This document shows, one piece after another, positions 1-10,526 of a stretch of 64,000 nt of DNA. The translations under genes were made by a program, and so were the position numbers. This DNA is from Puffinus mauretanicus (lineage: Eukaryota > Chordata > Aves > Procellariiformes > Procellariidae), in contig JAJKFH010000102.1 of NCBI GenBank assembly GCA_023333565.1, positions 7,271,001-7,335,000 of the forward strand. Direction: 5' to 3'. The notes beneath the pieces are model-generated. The model was not told where the DNA came from, made no database searches, and saw only the letters and a list, made by a program, of their open reading frames with translations. Positions within the stretch are counted from its first letter, which is position 1; every line of letters begins with the position of its first letter.

Positions 1-555
1 ATTATGACTTCCAATGGGGCAAGAGTCTTCCTAATTATTACTTTATATTGTGAATTCTGACCAGATGTTGTTGAAGAAAAGCATATTTTTCTAGAGAGAA
101 CTGTCCTTTACTTCTAAAAGAAACCAAAATATAAGACCACTGTCATTCTGTTTTGTCCTAACCAAACTGCTGTAGACATTATTTCCTCAAAAAAAAAAAA
201 AAATTAAGTCTCCATCAAATGACATCTACTCTATCTGGCACTTCCCCGGTTTATGAATGCTATTTCATGGTTTTCTTTTCAAAAAAACTTTTAATTTCAA
301 AAATCAGAGTTTACTGAAATCAGCTTTGCACGTCAAACCTCAGTTAATGAAGTTTATCAAACCTCGGATAATGAAGTTCAGTGATGGAGACCTCTGTCCT
401 CTACAAAGCAGACTCTTCCCCCCACCTTGATCCTCTTTGCTGCTTTTTCCTCTTTCTCAGGTGGCTGAGAGTACAAAAATGGCCACCAGACTTCTGGTTT
501 TGCTTGGGGAAAGCATATGTTAGAAGGCAGTGTAGCTTCCCAGGTGGGTATGAAC
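1..555. other. AT-rich non-coding DNA
   Basis: Unique AT-rich sequence with an A-run near 190-203. Short frames open on both strands around 380-680 overlap each other and a MIR relic, and match no family I recognise. No gene is supported. Confidence 0.6.
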
Positions 556-697
556 GCCAGGCTCGGACTCGAGAGGTCATAGGTTCTGTTTCTACCTCTG
601 CTGTTACAGTTTCCCCTTTGGTACAATAATAATGACCTGCCTCGCAAAGCAGTTTGAGACTGGTGTTGAAAAGCCAATGTCATAGAGGTATTATCTC
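556..697 (+). repeat. MIR-like SINE relic
   Basis: The order of sub-motifs fits a MIR-class tRNA-derived SINE: a 'gaggtcataggttctgtttc' type block, then 'cagtttcccc', 'acaataataatgacctgcct', 'aaagcagtttgagac' and a 'gaaaagccaatgtcatagaggtattat' tail. The middle of the element (the 'gtgtgacc...caagtcac' block) appears to be deleted. Assignment is by eye against the remembered family consensus; divergence is high, so this is an old copy. Confidence 0.55.
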
Positions 698-2682
698 ATG
701 GAGTATGATGATTTAGGATCTGCCATTCTATCTGACCTCATGTTCGGCTGGAAAAGTGCATGCCGGGCTTAGCCTGCCTGCTGATTTTGTTGCTAGTATT
801 GAAGGTGTGGATAGAGACAATGGAAACTCAGTACCAATCTTAATGATAAAATATACATTGCCACGTTATAATATTGCATTGCATATATATACACACACAA
901 ACATACACTTACACACACGAACAGTTGCATCAGTTCTTTAGCATTCCTTGTTGTATGTAAATGTAAGTCATTATAATCCCCATACAAAATTAATTACAGT
1001 CATTCGTATTTTCAGAGGGTTACCAGATATTCTTTTAATTTGGCTTTACCGTCTTGTCAAAATAAAAGCTCTTTGCCTAACATTTATGAGGCGTCTAAGC
1101 TTAATTGCATTCATCTTTATCAAGTCTTGAAACTAGCTGATATATTTAAATGAGCTAAAATAAAAAGGTTTGAGGCAACTGAAGTCTCTTTAATAAACTG
1201 AAGAAAAAATTCTGAAAGACTGTGGAAGAAGTTGTGACCGAAGTTGTGACCAAAGTTTTAAAGAAGAAAGATTTTAAAACTAATAAGTTGCCAACTGGAT
1301 CCTTTTCTTAATTAGTCTTCCTCTCAAAGAATTAGTGAGGAAAAGACTTAAAGAAGATGAAGTGAAATTTGAATGTCACCCACAGTCTATAAATAAGACT
1401 TAAATTAGTCTTTCATTTGGCCCATGATAATTCTATTGTATGTCCTGCCATATTCTAAGTTCTTTGTCTCACCTCCCTACATTTCTTCACCACCAGGAGA
1501 TGTGACTTTGACTACTGGAGGAGACTTTGAATATTTTTCAGCCTATAAAAACAGCTGAGGTACATTGGTACTCTTCTCCACTTGGGGTTTTTTTTTTTTG
1601 GCTTTCATTGTTGAACGTTGTAAGTATTTAGGGGTTTACACTTGGAAATGGTAGTCAGAGGTGGTGGGTTCAGCTCTTAGCTCTGTGGCAGACATCCTCA
1701 GCAGCCTTAGGAGGTAGTGGCAAGGGCCCACACTCAGATGAGGTGGCTATTCTCCCTAGGCTCCAACCCCTCTGAAACAGGTGCCATCAAGCTGAGGGTC
1801 AGAGGGTCTAAGACAGTTAATGAAGAAGGACAAACATACAGTCAGGTTGTACTAAAAGCAGCACCATCACTGGAAAGTTTCTGGAGGACTCTGAACAGAG
1901 CCAGGTTGTCTGTAGGTCAGTTAAAAGGCACTTGCCCAAGAAGAAAATGTCCTCTTGTTGAAAATAGCCTTCTATGGCTGAAGTTGGTTTTAATTTTTCT
2001 GTGACTGAATTCCCAACCAGTAATGTGATGGAGTAGTGGGAATACTGGGAATGTTTCCCACCCTGTCTTCCCTGGTTATTTTATAAAACCATAAGCTCAT
2101 AAATTCTGTTTCTACAGAGTTCCTTCTGTCTCTGCAGGCAATGTTGCTCTTTTGTCTGCAGTTATGAGGGGTACCGAAGCAGTGATCACTAGCGAGCTCC
2201 CTCTCCATTCGAGGCTCAGCTCTCCACAGCCTAATGCCTGGGTCTGAGTGGAGAGAGCAGCTCTGGCACACACCACGCGTGGGGACTCCAGTCTCGGGCT
2301 GTGACAAGATGTGACGATTTAGGATAAATGCAAAACTTTGAGACCCTCAGAACCCCTTACTTTATTGTCCCAGACTTGTCGTTCAAGTGAATCCTAGACC
2401 GGAGCAGAGCTGGACCTAGAGGGTCAAGATTTGTGGGCCTTTATTAGTCCATTCTTTGAAGGCCAGGAACTAACATAATCTTTTTTATCTCAGAGCTTCA
2501 TATTGCTATTGCCTACCACACAGTGTGGTCGATAGCTATGCCTGTGAAATTTATTCAGTGCCATAGAAACAGGTGATGTAAAAAATAGCTTTCATTTAGA
2601 TCTGTGACAAATTCACAGAAGAGCTGAGTTTCTCTAATGGCTGGAATGAGGAGATGCAAACTATGGCAGCTCTAGGCAGATT
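698..2682. other. AT-rich non-coding DNA with a degenerate CA tract
   Basis: Apart from a degenerate CA/TA tract at about 878-922 (imperfect 'acacac' blocks broken by 'aaacat' and 'ttacac'), no repeat family or exon is recognisable. A 95-codon frame at 1717-2004 matches nothing I know and starts at a non-ATG codon; I regard it as chance. Confidence 0.5.
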
Positions 2683-2695
2683 CTTATTTTGACAG

Positions 2696-2776
2696 AAGCA
2701 ATGACTCACTGTGTGACCATGGACAAGTCGTTCAATTTTCTTGTGCTTTAGTCAACAAAACTATAAAATTATTAAA
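2696..2776 (+). repeat. MIR SINE fragment
   Basis: The sequence follows the MIR 3' half: 'gactcactgtgtgaccatgg', 'acaagtcgttcaattttctt', 'gtgctttagtcaac', 'aaaactataaaatt'. This corresponds to the family's 'tgtgaccttgggcaagtcac...cctcagtttcctcatctgtaaaatg' block with scattered substitutions. Plus orientation. An old copy shared by descent with other amniotes is expected. Confidence 0.65.
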
Positions 2777-3474
2777 AGACAAAAAACAAAAAGTCCCCAG
2801 ATTTTACTGAAAAACAAATCCTTCCTCTGAGCTCAGTTGGTGAATAAATGACAAAAACAACAAGATGAAATATGGGTGTAACCCACAGTTTTGCCAAATA
2901 TACCACAAAAATATGGAGAGGGTACAGAGGAAGAGAAGGCAGGGGGAAAAAAAAGATCAACAGGAACACTGAAATGCCCCAAAGCACATGAAATCACATT
3001 AACAGAAACAACTTCCACAAAAGCGAGTATAGATGCCCACAGGGTGGTGAGTAGGAGGGTGTATTCCAAAGAAAAATAGCAATCAAATGATCTAATGCTC
3101 TTTTCATCACAAGCAGCCTTTAAAACTAGATAGTGATTGTCTCACCCTTTCATGGGGTACAGTATGACAACTATTTAACTGTGCCCTGAAACAACACCAA
3201 TCAGACTTTAGCACAGTTAATGAAGGATGGTTTGTCCAATACTAACTGTAGGGAGAAACACGGATGCCTAAAAGGTGCCACTGCCTACCAGTGGTGGTCT
3301 CCTATTTTAGTCTGCTCAGTGACACCTGCTTTGCCAGGGCCACATGCAGAAACCAGGGGGGCTTAGGTATCGCGCACACTGAGCGAGTCCTGAAGGAACT
3401 GCACCATGTAAGAGGGGGACCAGGAGCTACTTTATGTGCTGTTTGGAGTCCCCTGAGCATGAAAGAGGTACACT

Positions 3475-3732
3475 GTGCTGCAGGGGTGCTATAGGTCTGA
3501 CGCACCCCACAAAAACCCCACTGCACGCTGGCATCTGGCTTTCTCAGCCATCATTATAGCTGGGGTCTCAGGCCTTTTGGCCCTGGCTGCTGCACTGTAT
3601 CCTCGGTTCTTGTTCTTGCCTGGGATGAAAGAATGTGAAAAAAAAGTGACACCTCCTGAGACATCAGCATTATTTCTAGGACCTATTCTGTGCTGCCTGG
3701 CCACAGCTGCTTTAGTTTTCTACACAGAGTGA
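3475..3732 (+). other. Unidentified 85-codon frame with two hydrophobic segments
   Basis: The frame opens at GTG, so a true start is not visible, and ends at TGA. The product has two hydrophobic stretches, roughly residues 22-46 (around 'AIIIAGVSGLLALAAAL') and 66-83 (around 'LGPILCCLATAALV'). A short Lys/Glu/Cys-rich linker separates them, giving a small two-pass membrane-protein look. Local GC (3250-3740) is higher than the flanks. An A14 run follows about 200 bp downstream (3936-3949), but no clear AATAAA or target duplication is seen. I do not recognise the family. It could be a last exon, a decayed retrocopy or chance. Confidence 0.15.
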
Positions 3733-3935
3733 GGTTGCAGCAAAAAGTGCTGTTGCATTAGACTGCTCCTTGGAAAGAAAGCAGGATGATGCTTTAGCCC
3801 TGGCTGCAGCAGCAAAGTGGCTGTAATGGAGGGAGAACATGAAACGCAGAGGAAAACAATGAACAGCGGAAAAGTCAAAGTTAGGCCTGCAGCAGAAGAG
3901 GGGCTACAAAGGTATCTTCAAAGGGTTTTCTGGGG

Positions 3936-4227
3936 AAAAAAAAAAAAAAGGAGCAGACAACATACATATTAATGAACTAGAAACAATATTGAAAAACAAC
4001 CTATTATCCTTACTCAGATCAAAAGAACATGAAGGTTAACACCTCAGACATCAGACCTCTGCAACAGGAGAGCCGACTCAGCAACAAGTCTGCTTCCCCC
4101 CGTCTTCCTTTGTTTTTGTGACTAGGACCTGGCAAAGAGGGACCAGGTTCATTGTGAGGAGCTGTAGAAGTGGGCCTACAAGCCCAGCAGCTGCACAGTG
4201 GAAGTTTAAAAAAAAAAAAAAAAAAAA
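3936..4227. repeat. Two A-runs (A14 and A20)
   Basis: A14 at 3936-3949 and A20 at 4208-4227 are simple-sequence tracts about 260 bp apart. Neither is attached to a recognisable retroelement body on its 5' side. Confidence 0.8.
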
Positions 4228-4559
4228 GCATTAAAACTGAGCAAAGACTCAGTAAAATCTGGATGAGCATGGGAAGAAAGTGAAGAAGAAAATTATATCG
4301 GCTGCAATGCAGAGACAAGGTTTACTGTCTTGCCTTGCTTGAGGGGAGCGCTGGAGCACTCAGGGAAAGATGCCGCATTTGCACACTCCTCGCTGGAACT
4401 GCCAAAAGGCTTCCCGGTGGCTGTCAATCTCCTCTCCCCTCCTCCCACCCCAGAGCCCTCTTCTCCTACAAGCCTGTGAGGCTCCCGGCTTTCTAAGAGA
4501 AAGGGAGTCCTACAGTGCTCGTCCCTACAAAGGCATTTTCATCTGAAAATTAGGGACAT

Positions 4560-4742
4560 TCTCTGCTGGGGATTGTATCCGCTTGCAATGGGAATGGCTC
4601 AATGATCTGACAAGTCTTCTCCATATTTAATCTATTTGGTAGGCAAAATAGCAATCTGACCAAATTAGATTTTCTCTTAATCTGCTGCTGATTGCAAAGA
4701 ATTTTCACTTGATTTCATATGCAGGATTCATTAGATAAGAGG
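4560..4742. promoter_or_regulatory. Candidate conserved non-coding element
   Basis: This AT-rich but non-repetitive block is dense in regulatory-type words. It has two 'ttaatct' homeodomain-like sites, 'ccaaattagatttt', a CATATG E-box-like word and a GATA-type 'agataaga' at 4733-4740. It carries no simple repeats and stops just before a CR1 tail begins. The texture resembles vertebrate developmental enhancers. Conservation has not been tested, so this is inference only. Confidence 0.3.
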
Positions 4743-4799
4743 CAGCTATGTTGCTTTTACTATAGCCATTTTCCTCATTCTAGCCGTTTTAAAAATGAT

Positions 4800-5076
4800 C
4801 CAGACTTTTCCCAGCTGTAATAGGAAGAGAGTCGCTGGACACAAGGTAGAACATAGGAAATTCCAATCAGATTTCAGGACACACGTTTTCAAGATGAAAG
4901 TGATTAGCCACTGGAACAACTGGCCAGAGAGGCTGTGGGATCTCCATCTTCTGAGATACTCAAAACTCGGTTGGGCATGCCCCTGAGCAACCTGCTCTAA
5001 ACAGAAGTGCTTTGAGCAGGACATTGGCCTAGATGGACTCCGAAGGTCCCTTCCAATCTAAACTGTTCTGTGAACC
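4800..5076 (+). repeat. CR1 LINE, 3' end
   Basis: A 5'-truncated CR1 in plus orientation. It carries the family's order of blocks: 'cactggaacaactggccaga', 'gaggctgtgggatctccatc', 'gagatactcaaaactcgg', 'gcaacctgctctaaacagaa' (the gcaacctgct box), 'gagcaggacattggcctaga', 'ggtcccttccaatctaaac' and a degenerate 'tgttctgtgaa' tail. About 270 bp of the 3' UTR-type region remains and no coding part is present. Moderate divergence suggests a middle-aged insertion. Confidence 0.9.
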
Positions 5077-7518
5077 TGCGTACGGGAAGCACAGTAACTT
5101 ACTACATAACTGCACTCTGTGGATTGGATCTCTGACCCTGCTAGTCTTCAGACACTACATAAAACAGTGCTAAATACTAAGAATAAAGCCAGAATTCATG
5201 AATATTGGAATTAGAACCATTTACAGGAAGATGTAGACTTTGGTCCAAAATACTGTTTTGCATAGTAAAAATGCTGTTGCTAAAAGGCTGATCATTTAAC
5301 CAGTGCCTGATGTGTTTTACTGAAAGTTTGCATGGTGGTTTGAAACCCACTCCAATCTTTTCTTTCTACATAACAATAAGATCATAGAAAGCTTTGGTTT
5401 ACCATCAAGAAAATGGGCCAAGTTCTGGGTTGACTTATACCTTCTGCAACTTCAGTAGCAATGAAATTTCAAAACAGTGAGGTAGGACAGGACCTGTTCT
5501 AGTGCTCTTCAAACTTGTAAAGCTTCTTCCTCTTCAGACTGAGTGGGAATTTTTGCATGAACAGACTGATGCCTGACATTTCTAATGTGTCTCGGTTAGG
5601 CCAGATTTGAAATAACAAAAATGTTTTTCGTGGTATTTTTGTATTCCTATTTTCAATTTTCCACTCTCCAAATTTTCTTACCTTCTCTTTCCATATATTC
5701 ACCCTCTGCCTCACTCCTAAGAAAAAGAAGGTAAGAAAGAAAGCTGTAGAAACTTGCATTTCTATGTGGGTGGGAGGAATTAGCAAATCAGTTTTCAAAT
5801 TTCCATTCCTGTTGCAGTTAGGACTGCTCTAGTTTTATACACATAATCTGCAGATCCCGTTTTCCTGTCTTTCCTATAGCACTAAGTAGGTTTCAGATGC
5901 CTACTGAAAGCCACTCAAACCGCTGAGGTTTTTATGGGTTAACCCATCATAAATTACTATTTATTCAATTATAATTAATGCCACGCAAAAATATATAGCA
6001 ACTGGTTAACTGTATGATGGAAAATAATGAATAAAAGGTTTAAGCAGATGAGTCACAACAGATCATTGTTTCCTAAAGTCTGAGACATATCCCCTTGCGG
6101 GGTATGAAGAGCTAACAATGGATCACAGAAGATGAATACATTAAAATGGGTGTGTATTTAGCAACATGTGGCACTTTAGCAGGAGAAGCAAAATTATTTT
6201 TCTCTTAATGCAGCAGGGCTTAGTTTTCAAAAGTTTGGGAAACAATCTGGTATATCATGGTCTGAGGCAGCATGTTCCTACCAGCCCATGGTACGGATAG
6301 GCTGTTTTTATAAGAGTTTCAGGCAATTTTTGCATGTAATGGAGGCTCCCATGATCACTGAATAATAGGACAAAAACATGACCGCACTCATCTGACCCAA
6401 TATGCAGTTATTTTCTGAGCTACCTGTGAACAGCTATCAAAAAAAAAAAAAGAGGTTTAAAAGATAGATGGTAGGGATGAATTCTTAACATACTAAATTA
6501 AATGGAAATTCTTCCTGGACTTCAGTGCATCCATCACTCAAGTGGTGCAGCTAACTGAAAAAGTCCAGCTGCAATCCTCTGTCTCTTTGGCTGTGGTTTC
6601 ACTATGGGCCCAGAGGTTAAATGAGCCAGCCATTACTGCTCGTGCGTGAAACTCAACAGCTCTGAAATTCTGAATTCCTCCTTAAAGGCTGCATTCAAAC
6701 AGGAGCTTAGACCCACTAGGGAAGGACTGTTGCTATCTTGTTCTTCTGGAAAACGGCATTACTCTCCAATGCAAGTTGTATTTCTGTATAAAATATGTTG
6801 CATCCTCCTGACATCAGTCAGGAGTCAAAGTTTTCAGCTGTCTCCTTAGGATGGATTTTCAAGAGCACCCATCCACAAACCAAAAAAAAAGTTGTCAGAT
6901 TTTCAACACAGCCAAGAAAACAGGGCAAAGATTTCTACAAATAAGGCCTCAAGTCTCACAAGAAAACTGTTGGGGCAAAAGAGTTCTGCTGAAAATATGG
7001 CTCCACTTGTGGGCATCACTAGACAGTCTGGCACTCTAGTCCATTAAGAATATTGCCTCTTTTGTCTCTCCAATCTGTCGGCCTCCTGCCTCACTAGCAA
7101 AGATCATGGTCTTGAACTTTAAGGAATTAAAGTTAACATTTGCTTACACATGTCAAGTTCTGTGTCAGATATGCATAGGCAGTTACACATGACACACACT
7201 TCATTCCTCCTACTACCACAAAAAAAGATCCCTCTATTCTTTATTGTTATCCCAACCTGAGTGTAATTTTCAAAGCTTCTAAGCCATTTGCTGTCTAGGA
7301 AATGTAAAGGTCAAATTGTGTTGGCCTTTATTGACATTTATTTCTGAAGAGGAATACTCATCAATTCATAGCTGAATTTGGTCTACGATAACAGTTCTCA
7401 AAATAATATTAGCGGTCTCTGGGGATCTGCCACATTGTCCGTGTTTGGTTTTTTCCTTCCAGCTATGAAATACTTCACTAAAAGTAGTGAGTAGAAGAGT
7501 AGAAGTCAGGGACTAGAC
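5077..7518. other. AT-rich non-coding DNA
   Basis: No gene or assignable repeat is seen apart from an A12-type run near 6439-6451. Short frames (for example 5499-5798 on the minus strand and 6646-6849 on the plus strand) match no family I know. A cluster of 'taat/atta' words at about 5940-6050 could be regulatory, but I have no positive evidence. Confidence 0.5.
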
Positions 7519-7606
7519 TGAGATTGAGAAGACTTGAGTTTTGTTCTTGGTTGCACAACTGACCTCTTGTGTGGTCTAGGACAAGCCACCTCCTCTTTGT
7601 CTAGCT
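7519..7606 (+). repeat. MIR-like SINE fragment
   Basis: The sequence 'gagaagacttgagttttgtt', 'cttggttgcacaactgacct', 'cttgtgtggtctaggacaag', 'ccacctcctctttgtct' follows the MIR-class block 'ggagacttgagttctgttcctggctctgccactgac...tgtgaccttgggcaagtcac...tctctgt'. Plus orientation. It ends about 50 bp before a large CR1. Confidence 0.6.
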
Positions 7607-7654
7607 TATTTTGCTCTGCTTACCTTGCTACATTTTGCCTAGTTGAATAAAGAA

Positions 7655-8612
7655 CCTTCAGTAAGTAAATCATGCCTGACCAACTCAATTGCTTTCTATG
7701 ATAAAATGACTGGATCTGTGGAAAAGTAGAGAGGAGTAGATGTCATTTACCTTGACTTTAGCAAGACTTTAAGCACTGTCTCCTGCAGTACACTTGTGTC
7801 CAAGTTGAAATCTCACAGTCTGGATGGGTGGACAAATAGTTGAGTAAAAAAACTGGTTGGATGTTCAGGCTCAGAGGGTTATGGTTAATGTATCATACTC
7901 TATCTGGGTGCCTGCAACGGGACCTGGACTGTTTAATATCGCTATGAATGACCTGGCAAGAGGTGATGGGTTGCACTCCTGTCAAGTTTGCAGATGGCAC
8001 CAATCTGGGGGACCACTCAATACACTTGAAGGCAGGAGCTGCCATCCAGAGGGACCCAGACAGGCCAGAGGAAGGGACCAACCAAGACTCCGTGAAATTC
8101 ACCAGGGCCAAATGCAGAGCCCTGCCACTGGGAAGGAAGAGTCCCTCAATGACGCTGACAAAGTAGCATGAGTTCAGCAGAGGGCCACCATGATGCTCAG
8201 GTGCTGGAGCACCTGCCCTGTAGGGAGAAGCTGAGGGAGCCGGGTTGGTTCAGCCTGGAGAGGAGATGGTTTCAGGGGTCCTAACAGCAGCCTGCCTGTA
8301 TCTACAGGGAGGTGATTGACAAGACAGAGCCAGGGTCTTCAGTGGTGCATGATGGGAGGATTAGAGACAACAGACTTAAGTTGAAGAAAGAGAGATTAGG
8401 ACTAGATATAAGGAAAAACTTCTCCATGAGAGCAGCACCCACTGGGACTGCCCAAGAGGCTGTGCAGTCTCCATCGTTGGGAGTTTTCAAAATCCAACTG
8501 GATAAAGCTCTGAGCAGCCTGGGCTGAGCTCAGAGCTGACCCTGCTTTGAGCAGGAGGTTGGACTAGAGATCTCCAGAGGTCACTTCCAAACTGAATTAC
8601 TCTGTGTTTGCA
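7655..8612 (+). repeat. CR1 LINE with reverse-transcriptase remnant
   Basis: This is the longest recent-type CR1 in the window. Its 5' end falls inside ORF2. Reading through several frameshifts and stops gives RT segment A ('YLDFSK', then 'TVS', 'LVSKLKSH', 'LDGWT'), then 'GPGLFNIAMNDLARG', then 'VKFADGTNLGD', 'GAAIQRDPDRPEE' and 'KCRALPLGRKSP'. The catalytic FADD box reads FADG, so the second aspartate is lost. After about 8170 the 3' UTR-type part follows and ends at the 'ttggactagagatctccag' and 'aggtcacttccaaact' boxes. It is 5'-truncated, frameshifted and certainly inactive. Confidence 0.93.
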
Positions 8613-10189
8613 CAAGACCCAGTGAGCACCAAATTAGATCCTTACTCAAGGATCAGAGTGCACTGTCTGTGCACCCTTGCCCTCCCTAGAACTCCCATGT
8701 TCCTGCCTGTGACTCCAGGAAAGAACTATTGGTGTACATCCCACGTTATGTTGGATTGACAGTGCAGATGCCATGTCCTTGCAAACTAAGTCTCATTCAG
8801 CTCGTTTCATTGCACATACATTGAATATGTGACCAGATCACAAGCAGTAGGTACAACACACCTCCCCTGGACAGAGTTGAGAGAGACCTTGATCTGCCAG
8901 TCCGCCTGTGCCCTCACCATCTCTCTACAGGATATTCAGGGAAGTGGCTCTAAATCCTTCTCGAGAGAGCTGTTCCATGTTATTATGAAGCTGAAGTATT
9001 ACAAGGTGCTTAAATAATCACTGTGGCAAAGAGCAAGAGAGCGATACGGAGAAAAAGGCTTTTTAGCCCGGTGGCTGAGGCAGCTGTGTTCAACATCCTG
9101 CTCCACGCAGTCCCTGAGACAAAAGGGAGAGCCGCACACACAGGGCACGGAGCACACCTGCTTTCACAAGACCTGGCAGCCAGGTGAAGAGGAGCGCTCG
9201 CAGGATGTGGAGGTTCACGTCAGGCGTGGAAGGAAACTTACCTTCTGCCTACTGTGTTGTGGTCACAAAGATACCTGCGGAAGAGCCTTTTGCCCCTGCA
9301 AAAGCCTGTGCTTTCTGCCCCTTTGCTAAGGTCACATAATGAGCCGGGGGGTCACTTTGCAAATAATAGTCATGTATATATATATAACATCCCCCACACC
9401 AGCTGCTAGGTAAAAAGCACTGCCACCTCTGAAAACCTGGCAAATCCCAGCCCTTTATTTCCTTTACTTTTCCTCCTCATGCTTCAAAATGAACATTTTT
9501 GTTTTGGATGAAATGGAATGTATGTTTGCATTTTACACTAAATAAATGTTTTCAGATTTCCATTTTGGCAAGAAAAACAAAAAACGAAGTTCCATTTGGT
9601 TTGACTCTAACTTATTTTTTCTCCCTCTTTTTTAGGTTCGGCACTCTAGCTGAAAAAAAACAATTATTCTCACAGCCTTAGTCACACGTTTTCCAGGCAG
9701 TGCCTGAAATGTTTCCTTTCAACTCTTTGCAAGCATTTTATAGGTTGTCATTTCGCTGCTGCTTCAAGAACAAGAGACTGCAATTCTTCCAAGTGAACAG
9801 CTTCGATGACTTTCCTGACTGATGCAAATGTGTTACACTGTTGACAAATACTAACCATGAGAGTTGACTTGGCTATTGCTGTTTGCTGTAACTGGTATTT
9901 CCCCTGAAAATTCTCCTCCCACCCATCAAATGGAGCATTCTGTTTTATCAAGTTAGTTTTTAATAATTTTTTGTATGCCTTGTCTTTTATCTAGACAAAT
10001 AAGAATTAATCAGTTTTCAAGAACCATAATTTGCCACTTAAATGGCTGTAAACGAGTCCCTGACGCGTCCCAGGCACTGAATGCATATGGAGGCCAGAAT
10101 ATCTCCTACCATTAAAACTGATCCTTTCAGTCCACACTGAAACACATAGACAGGGTAACATGGACATTTCAGCTATATCTCTATATATC
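8613..10189. other. Non-coding DNA
   Basis: No gene is recognised. It holds a short (TA)n stretch near 9374-9386 and a slightly GC-richer patch at 9060-9330. Overlapping short frames there (such as 9249-9443 on the minus strand) show no family signature. Confidence 0.5.
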
Positions 10190-10370
10190 TTAATTTCAGC
10201 TATTTGCAGCTTGGTTTGAGAAGAAACAGGGAATGCAGTCGATGCTCCAAGCCTGTCAGTGTTTAAGAGGCATTTGGACAATGCCCTTAACATGCTTTAA
10301 CTTGGTCAGCCCTGAATTGGTCAGGCAATTGGACTAGATGATCATTGTAGGTCCCTTCCAACTGAAATAG
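10190..10370 (+). repeat. CR1 LINE 3' end (subfamily with pentamer tail)
   Basis: The 3' end blocks are 'tgtcagtgtttaagaggcat', 'ttggacaatgcccttaacat', 'ttggtcagccctgaattggt', 'caattggactagatgatcat' and 'gtaggtcccttccaactgaa'. The wording 'ggtcagccctgaattggtcaggcaattgg' differs from the 'gcaacctgct...gagcaggggg' wording of the other copies, so this is another CR1 subfamily. It runs straight into a pentanucleotide array. The 5' boundary is approximate. Confidence 0.88.
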
Positions 10371-10425
10371 TCTGTTCTGTTCTGTTCTGTTCTGTTCTGT
10401 TCTATTCTATTCTATTCTATTCTAT
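10371..10425 (+). repeat. (TCTGT)6(TCTAT)5 pentanucleotide array
   Basis: Six perfect TCTGT units (10371-10400) are followed by five perfect TCTAT units (10401-10425). The switch of unit is sharp and single. The array is the expanded 3' terminal repeat of the CR1 just upstream. Confidence 0.97.
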
Positions 10426-10439
10426 TTATTTCCGTAAGT

Positions 10440-10526
10440 GTTGCCAATACCTATAGCACACAAACACTGACTTGGTTCCTGCCCCGAGGAACTTGCAATA
10501 TAAATTAACAACAAAACATGTGAAGA
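10440..10526 (+). repeat. Ancient L3/MIR-like tail, copy 1
   Basis: The blocks 'tagcacacaaacactgactt', 'ggttcctgccccgaggaact' and 'tgcaatataaattaacaaca' match an old amniote repeat tail of the form 'gctgtacaaacac...cagtccctgccccaaagagcttacaatctaa'. Related tails lie at 33858-33985 (minus) and 38035-38125 (plus). The family label is approximate. Confidence 0.55.
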
